Source of the DNA: Candidatus Poribacteria bacterium
Lineage (GTDB): Bacteria > Poribacteria > WGA-4E > WGA-3G
NCBI GenBank assembly: GCA_028820845.1
Contig: JAPPII010000035.1
Coordinates: 1-64,000, forward strand
Direction: 5' to 3'
DNA: 64,000 bases
Shown: positions 18,101-26,767 of the stretch, piece by piece
Layout of the letters: each line of letters opens with the position of its first letter
Position numbering within the stretch: the first letter of the stretch is position 1
Notes under the pieces: model-generated
Database searches by the model: none
What the model was told of the DNA's origin: nothing
The model's input: the letters and a program-made list of their open reading frames with translations, nothing else
Position numbers and translations under genes: made by a program

Positions 18101-19141
18101 GTGCAAAATCAAACTACCAAATCAATGACCGGACGTGAACGTGTACTCGCCGCCCTTCGCAATGAACCCACCGATCGCACACCGGTTTGCAACCCTACAT
18201 CTGTGGCGACCGTTGAACTCATGGACCTCGTCGATGCCCCATTCCCACAAGCGAATCGGGAGCCGGAACTTATGGCGCGTCTCGCTGCGACAAGCTACAC
18301 CGAACTTGGATTCGACTCCATCATGCCGGTCTTTTCAATCATCCAAGAATCAAGCGCACTCGGATGCAAAATCCAGTGGGAGCAGAAGGACAACTGGCCC
18401 ACTGTTAAGATGCGCGAACCGATCTGGGAGGATGTCGATGAAATCACAGTTCCCGATGATTTCTTGACGCATCCTGATACCCAATGTGTCCTTGAAGCCA
18501 TCAAAATCCTGAAAAAAGAATATGGCGACGAAGTCGCTGTCATCGGAAAGACGATGGGACCTTGGTCGCTCGGCTACCACTGCTTTGGTGTTGAGCCCTT
18601 TCTCTTACTATCTCTTGACGATCCCGGCAAGACGAAACTTGCACTTGATCGGATGAAGGAAGCGACTGTACAATTCGGGGTCGCGCAAATCGAGGCAGGC
18701 GCAGACGCACTTACCCTGCCAGACCACGCTACAGGCGATCTCGTTAGTGGAGAATACTACCATCGCTACCTCCGAGACCTCCACATTGAATTCGTTGAAC
18801 GGATCCCGATTCCCTTAATCTTACATATCTGTGGACGTACGGTTGATCGAATGGAGTACATCGCACAGACCGGGATGGCAGCGTTCCACTACGACTCTAA
18901 AAACGAGCCACAGGAATCGATGGAGATTGTCCAAGAGCGTATTGCTCTCGTTGGCAATATCAACAACCCCGAAACGTTGTTTGCCAAAGAACCAGAAGAC
19001 GTTAAAGGGGAAGTCGTGAAGAATCTTGAAGCGGGTGTTCCACTAATTGGACCGGAGTGCGCGATTCCGCTACAAACGACTATCGAAAATCTTCAAGCAA
19101 TCCCAGAAGCGGTCCAAGAATGGCACCGCCCACACGCATAA
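18101..19141 (+). CDS. UroD/MtaA-family methyltransferase-like protein
   Basis: A 346-residue protein of the uroporphyrinogen decarboxylase / methylcobalamin:CoM methyltransferase superfamily. It starts with the typical M-T-G-R-E-R-V-L-A-A-L-x-x-x-x-x-D-R-x-P. The L-H-I-C-G-R motif supplies the zinc-binding His and Cys characteristic of the MtaA/CmuA methyltransferases rather than of true heme-pathway UroD. It probably moves a methyl group between a corrinoid and an acceptor, but no corrinoid protein gene is adjacent. The start is GTG at 18101 behind GAGG. The selenoprotein-like pair begins 20 nt downstream on the same strand. Confidence 0.85.
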   Translation: MQNQTTKSMTGRERVLAALRNEPTDRTPVCNPTSVATVELMDLVDAPFPQANREPELMARLAATSYTELGFDSIMPVFSIIQESSALGCKIQWEQKDNWPTVKMREPIWEDVDEITVPDDFLTHPDTQCVLEAIKILKKEYGDEVAVIGKTMGPWSLGYHCFGVEPFLLLSLDDPGKTKLALDRMKEATVQFGVAQIEAGADALTLPDHATGDLVSGEYYHRYLRDLHIEFVERIPIPLILHICGRTVDRMEYIAQTGMAAFHYDSKNEPQESMEIVQERIALVGNINNPETLFAKEPEDVKGEVVKNLEAGVPLIGPECAIPLQTTIENLQAIPEAVQEWHRPHA

Positions 19142-19160
19142 ACCACACACGGAGAAATTA

Positions 19161-19769
19161 ATGAGACAATTCGTCTGTCTGTTGCTAATGGCAAGCCTCA
19201 TGCTGAGTGGCATGACCTTGAGCCACGCGCAAGATGTCGACTTCGACCCTTTGAGTGCTTCTGATGTCAATGCCGACGGCACTGTAAATATCCTCGACCT
19301 AACTCTCATCGCTACCTACTTCGGTGAGTCTCTTAGCGGAAATCAACCTGCTGCCGCCGATGTCAATGCCGACGGAACCGTTGATATTCTCGACTTAACA
19401 TTAGTCGCAAGCCATTTCGGTAAGAGATCTGGTATCCCTTTTGAAGTCACGGATGCAACTTTTGACGAGATCGTTTTAGGTGCTGAATTGCCTATTGTCG
19501 TAGAATTTAAAGACGATACCTGACCCTTCTGCATATTGATGCGACCGGTGGTCGCTGAAGTCGCATTGGAATATCGTGATACCTTCAGTTTCGTCAAACT
19601 GGATGTAAACACACAGCCGGAGAAAACCGCTGCATACCAAATTCGGGGAACGCCTACATACATCGTATTTGAAGATGGTGAACTTATAGGAGGCTTTGCC
19701 GGAGCAAGACCCAAGGCGGATCTGGTGCAACGCATTCTCGACCTCTTAGGCATTGAAGATACTGAATAA
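19161..19769 (+). CDS. Dockerin-thioredoxin-like protein with in-frame UGA (putative selenoprotein)
   Basis: A secreted thiol/selenol redox protein. It is read as one 202-residue chain across TGA at 19521-19523. Residues 1-23 are a signal peptide. Two dockerin-like Ca-binding repeats follow (D-V-N-A-D-G-T-V-N-I-L-D-L-T at 35-48 and 67-80). A thioredoxin-like fold starts near residue 93 (F-x-V-T-D-A-T-F). The active site is U121-P-F-C124: UGA replaces the first Cys of the usual C-x-x-C. After the UGA the frame continues through R-P-V-V-A-E-V-A-L-E-Y and the cis-Pro segment R-G-T-P-T-Y-I-V-F, diagnostic of thioredoxins. The downstream paralogue has UGA at the same codon. A hairpin 3' of the UGA fits a bacterial SECIS. 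If not recoded, the product would lack the redox fold. No sel genes are in the window. Confidence 0.82.
19541..19555 (+). promoter_or_regulatory. Candidate bacterial SECIS hairpin
   Basis: GCGACC and GGTCGC form a perfect 6-bp stem with loop GGT, located within the coding sequence. The apical loop begins 23 nt after the UGA at 19521-19523. Published bacterial SECIS rules ask for a small apical loop with a G in its first two positions at about 16-37 nt from the UGA, and this hairpin meets them. SelB binding is inferred, not shown. Confidence 0.55.
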
Positions 19770-19798
19770 ACCAATTCAATACAAGGAAACAAAAACGG

Positions 19799-21634
19799 AT
19801 GAAAAAAGTAATTTGCCCGTTCCTAATACTCGGCTTAACCTTGATCTGCCTAACAACGGGTCACGCCCAAGAGGCGAATCTTGATACTTTGAGGGCAGCC
19901 GATGTTAATGCCGATGGAACGATAAACATCTTGGATATCACGTTTATCGCCTCACATTTTGGCAAGGCGGTCGCCGCAGATCAGATGCCGAATCCAGATG
20001 TCACCGGTGACGGTATCGTCAATATCCTTGACTTGGTCCTCGTTGCCGGACAGATGGGAAAAACCGTGCGTCCACTTGTGGCGTTTGTCAGTGTGAATCC
20101 AGTGGCTGAGTCGCAGCTTGAGATCAACGATACCATCACCCTCACTTTCGATAATATGCCAGAAGACGTTGAAGTAAGCACAGGGGTCGCTACAATCGCT
20201 GACCAGATCGTAACAATCGCAGGTTCATTTGACCCAGGCGCACTCGCCTTGACGATCACTTGGTTGGATGGCACTCAAACGCTCACATACACCATCAGAC
20301 AGCCCGCGACGTTCGTTAGCGCAGTACCAGTAGCCAATGCCCAACTTGAGGTTAACGGAACCATTACGCTTACTTTTGATAGTATGCCAGAAGACGTTAG
20401 GGTAAGCACAGGGGTCGCTACAATCGCTGACCAAACCGTGACAATCGCAGGACCTTTCGATCCGGGTGATCTCGCTCTGACTATCACCTGGAAGGACGGA
20501 AGCCAAACGCTCAACTATACCGTCAGACACCCTGCAACGTTTGTCCGGTCGAGACCAGTAGACGGGGCGAACCTTGATATGGACGATACGATCACGCTTA
20601 CTTTCGACAACCCACCGGAGGGTGTTGAAGCAAGCGCAGGGGTCGCTACTGTTGATGGTAAAGCCATAAAAATTACAGGTCCTTTTGAGCCGGGCGATCT
20701 CGCCTTGACGATCACTTGGTTGGATGGCACCCAGACGCTCACCTATACCGTCAGACCGCCCGTGGCGTTTGTAAGGGCAAGACCAGCAGCCGGCGCGACG
20801 CTTGATGCGGACGATACGATTACGCTCACCTTTGACAGAAGACCAGAGGATATTACAGTCTCTTCAGGTGATGCGGAAACCACCGGCAGGTTTGTGGACA
20901 TCACGGGTCCATTTGATCCAGGGCCCCTCGCTTTGACAATCACTTGGAAGGACGGAAGCCAAACACTCACTTATACCGTCCGTACACCCGATACCGACGC
21001 ACCTCGAATTACAGGTGGTACCGTCAGTGATGGCAACAAGGACATTAAGTCTGATGTGGTTAACACGCGGGCACGGATTGAAATTGATTTCAATGAAGAG
21101 GTAACTGGAAACATCGCACTGCAAACCACAGGGGGCGTTGATGTCGGTTGGCTCGGCAAAGTTGACGGTAAAAAAGGAATTCTCGAACTGGTCAGGGGCA
21201 AAGAGCTTGACAGCGGGACCACCTACGTTATTACCGGGAAAGTTAGCGACGCTGCAGGCAACGAAACCGACCTTGACATCACCTTTACCACTGAAAGTAG
21301 AACCTCTGGTATTCCTTTCACGGTCACCGATGCGACCTTTGCGACGCTTGTACTCGGATCTGAGGTACCTGTTGTGCTTGAATTCTGGAAGGATGGGTGA
21401 CCCTTCTGCCAAAGGATGGCGCCAGTTGTCGCCCAAGTTGCTTTAGAGAACCGAGATACATTTGCTGTTGCGAAAATGAATATTGCCCAGGGTCCGCAAA
21501 CGCATCGAAAATATCTGGTCAGAGGACACCCGACTTACATTGTATTCAAAGATGGAAAGGATGTCGGACGTATCGCGGGTGTGAAAACGAAAGGTCAACT
21601 TCTGCAGGATATCCTCAATGCTATAAACAAGTGA
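19799..21634 (+). CDS. Dockerin, four beta repeats, Big-type domain and thioredoxin-like domain with in-frame UGA (putative selenoprotein)
   Basis: A 611-residue exported protein read across TGA at 21398-21400. Order: signal peptide (1-23); two dockerin-like motifs (about 34-88); four 76-residue repeats (92-395); an SbsA/Big-5-like beta domain opening D-A-P-R-I-T-G-G-T (about 399-500); then a thioredoxin-like domain. The active site is U534-P-F-C537. The frame continues after UGA with M-A-P-V-V-A-Q-V-A-L-E and the cis-Pro segment R-G-H-P-T-Y-I-V-F to a TGA stop at 21632-21634. The 12 nt from UGA through the second Cys codon are identical to those in the upstream paralogue, while the rest has diverged. 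It lies 29 nt downstream of that gene and is followed by a strong terminator. Likely role: an extracytoplasmic, surface-attached oxidoreductase. Confidence 0.82.
20072..20983 (+). repeat. Four in-frame 228-bp repeats
   Basis: Units at about 20072-20299, 20300-20527, 20528-20755 and 20756-20983 each encode 76 residues. Each follows the pattern A-(T/F)-F-V-x-(A/V)-x-P-V-x-x-x-x-L-x-x-x-x-T-I-T-L-T-F-D, ending with D-G-(T/S)-Q-T-L-x-Y-T-(V/I)-R. They look like short Ig-like beta modules forming a stalk between the dockerin and redox ends. The high nucleotide similarity suggests recent expansion. Confidence 0.9.
21418..21433 (+). promoter_or_regulatory. Weaker candidate SECIS hairpin
   Basis: GGCG (21418-21421) pairs with CGCC (21430-21433). 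The 8-nt loop begins 21 nt after the UGA at 21398-21400; an extra C-G pair inside would leave loop AGTT. Position matches the hairpin of the upstream paralogue, but the stem is shorter and the G rule for the loop is met only with the inner pair. Confidence 0.35.
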
Positions 21635-21661
21635 GGAAAATAGTAGTTTATCAAGACTGTA

Positions 21662-21688
21662 GGGCGGATGACGTATCCGCCCTTTTTT
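21662..21688 (+). terminator. Rho-independent terminator after the selenoprotein-like pair
   Basis: GGGCGGAT (21662-21669) and ATCCGCCC (21675-21682) form a perfect 8-bp stem with a 5-nt loop, followed by six T. It ends the transcript carrying the two dockerin-thioredoxin genes, 28 nt after the last stop codon, and may also serve the convergent BatA-like gene. Confidence 0.9.
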
Positions 21689-21740
21689 ATTTTCCATCAC
21701 AGACCTCTTTGTAGCGTAGGAAACCGTTAACCCACGTCCG

Positions 21741-23654
21741 TTACAGCCGCTCTCGGTGATAAAACCACCACTCCACAAACAAAACAATCAACGCGAGCAC
21801 TGCGGGAAAACGCCACACCTCCTGCGCCATCGGTTGCAAACCGGTTTCAAGGGATGTTGAGATATTTTCCGCGTCCGCTTTTATGGTTCTGGACTGTGAG
21901 AGTGTGGACGTTGCAGTGTCCAGCAGGTTGACTGTGAACCGCTCTAATTCCCTCCCATCATGGGCGAAAAGCGTATAGACACCCACGAGATCGGTCTCAG
22001 TGAATACTGTATTGTTTACCGTGACCATCGTCTCATCAGGTTTTTGGATGCGAAACGGCATATCCGTGTTTTCCAACGCGATAACTACCTGTTCTCCGGT
22101 TTTGAATGCGTGCCGAGTCCTCCTTGTCTGAGACCCAAGGGGTTGGAGTGGGGCAACCCCTGCTTCAAACCACGCTAAGCACTGATAAACAAACAGCGGT
22201 CCCGGTATAGACACCGCGAACGTAGATATTTCTGGATTGAAGGCATCAAACTCAAAAACGAGCAATTGCGTGTCGGCTCCGGGGTTTCCGAGCCAGATTA
22301 GCGAACCCTTCTCCGTCTCAACAAGAGAATATCCCCAGATGGGTAGGTCTCGATACACAGATTCCCGCACTTGCAATCCTTGTAATGAGACATCTGCCAT
22401 GAGTGGATGCGCCGCATCTGCTCTGATGACGCGGGTAGATCCGCTACTGCTCTTTACAGCCGAAGCATCGGAAACCTGAACGAACGGCAGATTGCTGCCC
22501 GGATTGATAAAGATAAGACGCGCTCGGGAAGTGACTTCAAAAGCACCGCTAAACGTCTCACGTCCAGCAGGAGTGCTACCATCAAAAACCGCTATATCGG
22601 CATCACCCGTCCCGTGATAATCTGTTGGGAGAACCACGTCTAAATCGACATGGCTTCCGTACGCACGCAGCAGCTCAGGCAGCAGGGATTTCTGATTGTC
22701 ATTGACGAGTAAGATTTTCAAAGGTGATATACCCGGTAGGATTGCGGAGACACTGTTATCGAGCGAAAAATCGTCTGCTATTCCAAGGTGGACCCTGATA
22801 ACCTTTCCCGCTAAACCCCTTGGATCCCCTGAAAACAGCACCGATTGGGTTGTCTCTGAAGGGATACTTATCGTTCTGTCATCAAGAGGCGCGTTTTCCA
22901 CTGCCAATTGAACGTTGAATTCGCTGGAGGTCTGTGTGAAATTTTGGATACCGACCAGGATTTCGTATTGATCTTGCACGATGTCAACACTGAACAGGAT
23001 GATACCCATATTTTCGGCATCTGCACCGACGGGAATTTTATGAAGTGTCAGCGGGATGTCTGGTAGGTTTTCAAAAGTATCGCTGATAAAAAAGACTTGG
23101 TCTTGTGGTGAGTCGGTGTAACGTGTTACAGCGTCAAAAACCGGACGGAGATTGCGGGGGGCGTGGATCGGTGTGATATTTTCTATGGCGCGTTGGAGTT
23201 GTGCAGTATCAGTCGTGAAGGCTTGTTGGATATAAGTGCCAGTCTCTTGCGTTACCATGAGCATGATCCCACTGCCTGCAGAGATTTGCGCAACCTGCTC
23301 CAATGCCGCCGCTTTTGCGAGCGAAAGCCGGGTCTGTCCACTTTCCTCGGACAGCATACTCGCAGAATTATCGACAATGAGAATCGCCTTTCCGGGCATG
23401 AACCCAGGTCTACGCAACGTCGGACGCGCCACGCTGCACGTAAGGAGCAGCAAAAAAAGCACTTGTAGGAGTGGGAGAAGTATATTCCGAAGCCGTTGGA
23501 ACGGGACATTGGCTCTCCGATCCTCGTCGGTGGATAGCCAATGCATGATGCTCGGAACAAGGTAGGTGTAGCGGCGCAACTTCAAGAAATGCAGGAACAC
23601 TACGATCGGAATTGCACCTAACAGATAAAACGCGGCAGGATTCAGAAATTGCAT
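21741..23654 (-). CDS. BatA-type VWA membrane protein
   Basis: A 637-residue protein opening with the BatA N-terminal signature (M-x-F-L-N-P-x-A-F-Y-L-L-G-A-I-P-I-V-V-F-L-H-F). There are two transmembrane helices within 80 residues, then a von Willebrand A domain with the MIDAS motif D-N-S-A-S-M near residue 96. The last 20 residues hold a further hydrophobic helix. Bat-type proteins usually work with a MoxR ATPase and DUF58 protein in envelope stress or complex assembly. Neither partner is adjacent here, so the gene is an orphan. It converges with the putative selenoprotein operon. Confidence 0.85.
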   Translation of the reverse strand: MQFLNPAAFYLLGAIPIVVFLHFLKLRRYTYLVPSIMHWLSTDEDRRANVPFQRLRNILLPLLQVLFLLLLTCSVARPTLRRPGFMPGKAILIVDNSASMLSEESGQTRLSLAKAAALEQVAQISAGSGIMLMVTQETGTYIQQAFTTDTAQLQRAIENITPIHAPRNLRPVFDAVTRYTDSPQDQVFFISDTFENLPDIPLTLHKIPVGADAENMGIILFSVDIVQDQYEILVGIQNFTQTSSEFNVQLAVENAPLDDRTISIPSETTQSVLFSGDPRGLAGKVIRVHLGIADDFSLDNSVSAILPGISPLKILLVNDNQKSLLPELLRAYGSHVDLDVVLPTDYHGTGDADIAVFDGSTPAGRETFSGAFEVTSRARLIFINPGSNLPFVQVSDASAVKSSSGSTRVIRADAAHPLMADVSLQGLQVRESVYRDLPIWGYSLVETEKGSLIWLGNPGADTQLLVFEFDAFNPEISTFAVSIPGPLFVYQCLAWFEAGVAPLQPLGSQTRRTRHAFKTGEQVVIALENTDMPFRIQKPDETMVTVNNTVFTETDLVGVYTLFAHDGRELERFTVNLLDTATSTLSQSRTIKADAENISTSLETGLQPMAQEVWRFPAVLALIVLFVEWWFYHRERL

Positions 23655-23742
23655 TATAGTCGTCAGTTTTCAGTTAAGAGACATTTGTGGCAGTGAAATA
23701 ATATGTGACCACCAGATACCAACAACTGATAACTGACAACCA

Positions 23743-24132
23743 CTACCCTTCTTTTTCTTTTAGGCTTTCCAATATTTCATCGGCTTCTTGTCTGCCAACT
23801 TCGCCGTAATCTTGCATACGTTCACACGCTGCCCGGACTTTGTCGTGTTCGTCAAGTTCCAAATAGAGATCCGCTAAATTCTTGTGCATCTCTCGAAATA
23901 CGCCGGGCCAATTCCGATCGCCTTCCCTTGCAATAATACGCGTCGCATTTGTAATAGCAGTATTGACAATCTCGTCTAATTCGGCTTTCTCCTCATTTGA
24001 GATGTGAAACTCCGGCTGTTGACGTTTTTCATTATAGTCTTTGAGTTCCTTAAGTGCTGCGTCGCACTGGTTATATGTTTTTTCAATGCTCAATGCGCCC
24101 TCAAAAATCTTTGATAAAAATCCTAATTTCAT
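23743..24132 (-). CDS. Small helical protein, function unknown
   Basis: A 129-residue, highly charged, all-helical protein. Its C-terminal half (L-A-D-L-Y-L-E-L-D-E-H-D-K-V-R-A-A-C-E-R-M) resembles one TPR helical hairpin. There is no signal peptide. AGGAGATTTT precedes the ATG. I do not recognise a family. It sits between the BatA-type and LamG genes on the same strand, separated by repeat-bearing spacers. Confidence 0.65.
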   Translation of the reverse strand: MKLGFLSKIFEGALSIEKTYNQCDAALKELKDYNEKRQQPEFHISNEEKAELDEIVNTAITNATRIIAREGDRNWPGVFREMHKNLADLYLELDEHDKVRAACERMQDYGEVGRQEADEILESLKEKEG

Positions 24133-24217
24133 AAAATCTCCTTTTTATTTTTGGTCAGGACGGCTACTCCGACAGCCGAAAGTGAACGAAGCGAACGCCC
24201 TGACCGCTGATAGCCAA

Positions 24218-25000
24218 TTAAAAATCGGTTTTTAGTTCTCCCCAGGTCACTGCCAATTTGTCGTGTGCCTCAACAGCAAGCACCCCCGGCACGCTCAGTT
24301 CCATTGATGCTTTCACCTCGTCCTCAGTCAACGCTTTGGCGTATATGACAACCTCATCAATAACAGCATCTTCTACTTTGTGAAGATTAGGGTTTTCACC
24401 TGCCCCGATATAGATCGCTGCCTCTTTGAACTTGGGCCACTTAAAATTTTCTTTCTGTTCACCGATAAAGTCGCCGTTGACATAGATCTTTCCGTCAACA
24501 CCATCAGCCACCAAAACGTAGTGATACCACTCATCTAACTCAAACTGATAATTGGCGAGGCTTTTGTCGGCGTGATGTCCGGCATCCCAGAACGGATTGA
24601 AACCCGGATTCACCATCGTCCGAAATTCGCAGCACCCTCCTGCAGCGGCTTCGATCGAGATAATCCCGTCATACGAGGCGTGTTGATGCAGGTAAAACCA
24701 CGCTTCCATCGTGATTTCCGTTTTCTCGCCAATTGGTACGATAAAATCGTTCTGAGCCATCTGGACGACACCGCCGTTCAGACGGATTGCTTTGTTGAAC
24801 GCTCCATCAACAAGCGAACCTTTTCCTACCAACTCCGCATCGTTGCCGTTACCGGAATCATCGGTAACTTTATTCCCACTGAGTTTATCAAAAGAGTAAT
24901 AGACGAGGATGTCCGTGTCCTCGACGGCATAAGATAGGCTCACAGCAAATATACAAATTGCCGAAAGCCCGAACAGGAATAGACTTTTACGCATTTTCAC
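24218..25000 (-). CDS. Exported LamG/concanavalin-like protein
   Basis: A 260-residue secreted protein. A signal peptide (hydrophobic about residues 6-24, cleavage near A-V/E-D) precedes a LamG-type jelly roll. The domain shows Y-Y-S-F-D, D-S-G-N-G-N-D-A, A-x-x-L-N-G-G, E-A-W-F-Y and W-H-Y-V-L-V-A-D-G, which together define the Laminin G-3 pattern for carbohydrate or matrix binding. The C-terminus ends D-K-L-A-V-T-W-G-E-L-K, closely resembling the tail of the lamin-tail protein at 33.2 kb. It may be a shared sorting or anchoring signal. Confidence 0.85.
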   Translation of the reverse strand: MKMRKSLFLFGLSAICIFAVSLSYAVEDTDILVYYSFDKLSGNKVTDDSGNGNDAELVGKGSLVDGAFNKAIRLNGGVVQMAQNDFIVPIGEKTEITMEAWFYLHQHASYDGIISIEAAAGGCCEFRTMVNPGFNPFWDAGHHADKSLANYQFELDEWYHYVLVADGVDGKIYVNGDFIGEQKENFKWPKFKEAAIYIGAGENPNLHKVEDAVIDEVVIYAKALTEDEVKASMELSVPGVLAVEAHDKLAVTWGELKTDF

Positions 25001-25283
25001 ACCCTCCTAAACATTTTACCAGAATTTTAACATATAACTGGCGCAGTGTCAATGCATTATACACCAATCTTGGAATTACATCAATGGGAAATGGCTATCA
25101 GCGGTCAGGGCGTTCCGCTACGCTCCACTCTCAGCACGCTGCGCTTTTCGCAATTCGGACCTTAGCAAAAGTGCGTTGTAGATATTACAAACGTCCGAAC
25201 TACCACAAACCACTCTTAACTTATAACTTATAACCCATTTAATTCCCCTTGCCGGTTTGCAGATTCGGTGCTACAATAGGGTT

Positions 25284-26123
25284 ATGACTTTTCTTGAAGC
25301 AATCCTCCTTGGCATCCTACAAGGTCTAACCGAATTCCTACCCGTTAGTAGCTCAGGACATCTCGTCTTAGCACAACAATTTCTCGGACTCAAGGAACCT
25401 CTTGTTTTCTTCGATGTGATGCTTCATGTCGGCACATTAGCCGCTGTACTCGTCGTATACCGCGATGCCATAAAGCAATTAGTGGTAGGTGGACTTTCTA
25501 CGCTTGGAAACTCGCTATTGTGGAAACAGCCAAGGGTGACGCTTAGCACCGCGCCTGAACTGAAATTTATCTATTTGATACTGCTCGGTTCGATTCCGAC
25601 AGGTGTGATCGCAGTGGTATTCAAGACGCAGTTAGAGTCCTTTTTCGAGGAAGTCCTGATTGTGAGTGTTATGCTAATTCTCACCGGTGCGATTCTCCAA
25701 CTCCCTCGCCTTCGCAGAAAGAACGCAGCCCCTTCTGATGATTCAGTCGGACAATTGAAAGTATGGCACGCACCCCTCATCGGGATCGCACAAGGTTGCG
25801 CTATTACACCCGGTATCTCTCGTTCTGGAACGACCATCTCGTTAGCACTGTTTTTAGGGATTCCAGCAAAGACAGCGGCGGAATACTCTTTCCTACTCTC
25901 GATTCCTGCCATCCTCGGTGCAGTTGCGCTGAAGATCCGGGACCTTGAAGACACAACGATAGCAATCCACATCGTTGGTGGCGGCATGCTCGCTGCGTTT
26001 ATCGTCGGTTATATCGCCTTGCGGTTTCTACTCGTCGTGCTGAACCGAGGCAAGTTCTCACACTTCTCGTACTACTGCATCGCCTTAGGGCTAATCTCCC
26101 TCTTAATCGCCTTAATCCAGTAA
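25284..26123 (+). CDS. uppP: Undecaprenyl-diphosphatase
   Basis: UppP (BacA) dephosphorylates undecaprenyl pyrophosphate to recycle the lipid carrier for peptidoglycan and polysaccharide synthesis; it confers bacitracin resistance. It is a 279-residue integral membrane protein with about eight helices. Both active-site motifs are present: E-F-L-P-V-S-S-S-G-H (about residues 17-26) and P-G-I-S-R-S-G-T-T. ATG at 25284, behind ATAGGG, starts right at the conserved M-x-x-x-E-A-x-x-L-G-x-x-Q-G. The end overlaps the convergent methyltransferase gene by 52 nt. Confidence 0.96.
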   Translation: MTFLEAILLGILQGLTEFLPVSSSGHLVLAQQFLGLKEPLVFFDVMLHVGTLAAVLVVYRDAIKQLVVGGLSTLGNSLLWKQPRVTLSTAPELKFIYLILLGSIPTGVIAVVFKTQLESFFEEVLIVSVMLILTGAILQLPRLRRKNAAPSDDSVGQLKVWHAPLIGIAQGCAITPGISRSGTTISLALFLGIPAKTAAEYSFLLSIPAILGAVALKIRDLEDTTIAIHIVGGGMLAAFIVGYIALRFLLVVLNRGKFSHFSYYCIALGLISLLIALIQ

Positions 26124-26767
26124 GTTGCGACACATCCAAGTACCCGCTTATTGTAGTGCCGCATCTTTGGGATTACACCGACACTGCTTAAAATGTCGCA
26201 TATTTTTTGGTCATTTTGCAGCGTGTTTCGTATCCACTTCTTCCCAGTGCCCCGATAAATGAGACTCGCCAGATACATCTGTAGCGGTTTCAGTCTGAAA
26301 CGCTTGAGGTAGCGAAGCGGGAACCCTAAACCGTGCCCAGAGATCGCCAGTGTACCACCCGGTTTTAATATACGTGCGAGTTCGGTTAAAGCAACGCTGT
26401 CATCTGGTACATGTGGCATAACGAGGAAACAGGTTACGAGATCAAAGGTCTCATCTGCAAAGGGTAAGGTAGGGAGCGCAGCACACATCAGGTGAGGTGT
26501 TTCGGCAGGCTGCTGATTTAACTGCTCGATGTAAGCACGTCCACACACCAAGAAACGCGGGTCAATATCGACACCAATAAGGAGTTCCGGGGCATCAGCA
26601 GAGAGGGCAACAAGCAGATTTCCAGGACCACAACCAACATCCAACACCCGTTTGCCAGTTCCGTCAATGCCTAACGCATCGAGTTGGCTGCGTGTTGTGC
26701 CTCGTTCCAATTCGCGATAAGCGTTCTGAATGTAGGCAGCGTGCCATTTTGTCAATTCGTTTTTCAT
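26072..26767 (-). CDS. Class I SAM-dependent methyltransferase
   Basis: A 231-residue Rossmann-fold methyltransferase. Motif I is V-L-D-V-G-C-G-P-G-N-L (about residues 41-51), followed by V-D-I-D motif II and the L-K-P-G-G-T-L-A-I-S block. The acceptor is unknown; the neighbourhood of polysaccharide genes suggests a glycan or lipid. The start ATG at 26767 overlaps the TGA of the deacetylase as ATGA, a sign of translational coupling. The 3' end runs 52 nt into the opposite-strand uppP gene. Confidence 0.88.
   Translation of the reverse strand: MKNELTKWHAAYIQNAYRELERGTTRSQLDALGIDGTGKRVLDVGCGPGNLLVALSADAPELLIGVDIDPRFLVCGRAYIEQLNQQPAETPHLMCAALPTLPFADETFDLVTCFLVMPHVPDDSVALTELARILKPGGTLAISGHGLGFPLRYLKRFRLKPLQMYLASLIYRGTGKKWIRNTLQNDQKICDILSSVGVIPKMRHYNKRVLGCVATYWIKAIKREISPKAMQ

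Noticed and set aside
19521-21400. UGA reassigned genome-wide (alternative code)
   Set aside because: Many other genes in the window end with UGA at natural family ends, for example the PQQ propeller gene (15619), the PIN gene and both PhyH paralogues, so only local recoding fits.
19521-21400. Nonsense mutation or sequencing error at the two UGA codons
   Set aside because: The same codon position is hit in two diverged paralogues and the downstream frame stays intact in both. It remains possible, but is less likely than recoding.
20225-21436. Long antisense frames over the repeats of the second selenoprotein-like gene
   Set aside because: They repeat with the 228-bp period and mirror the sense codons, so they are shadows.
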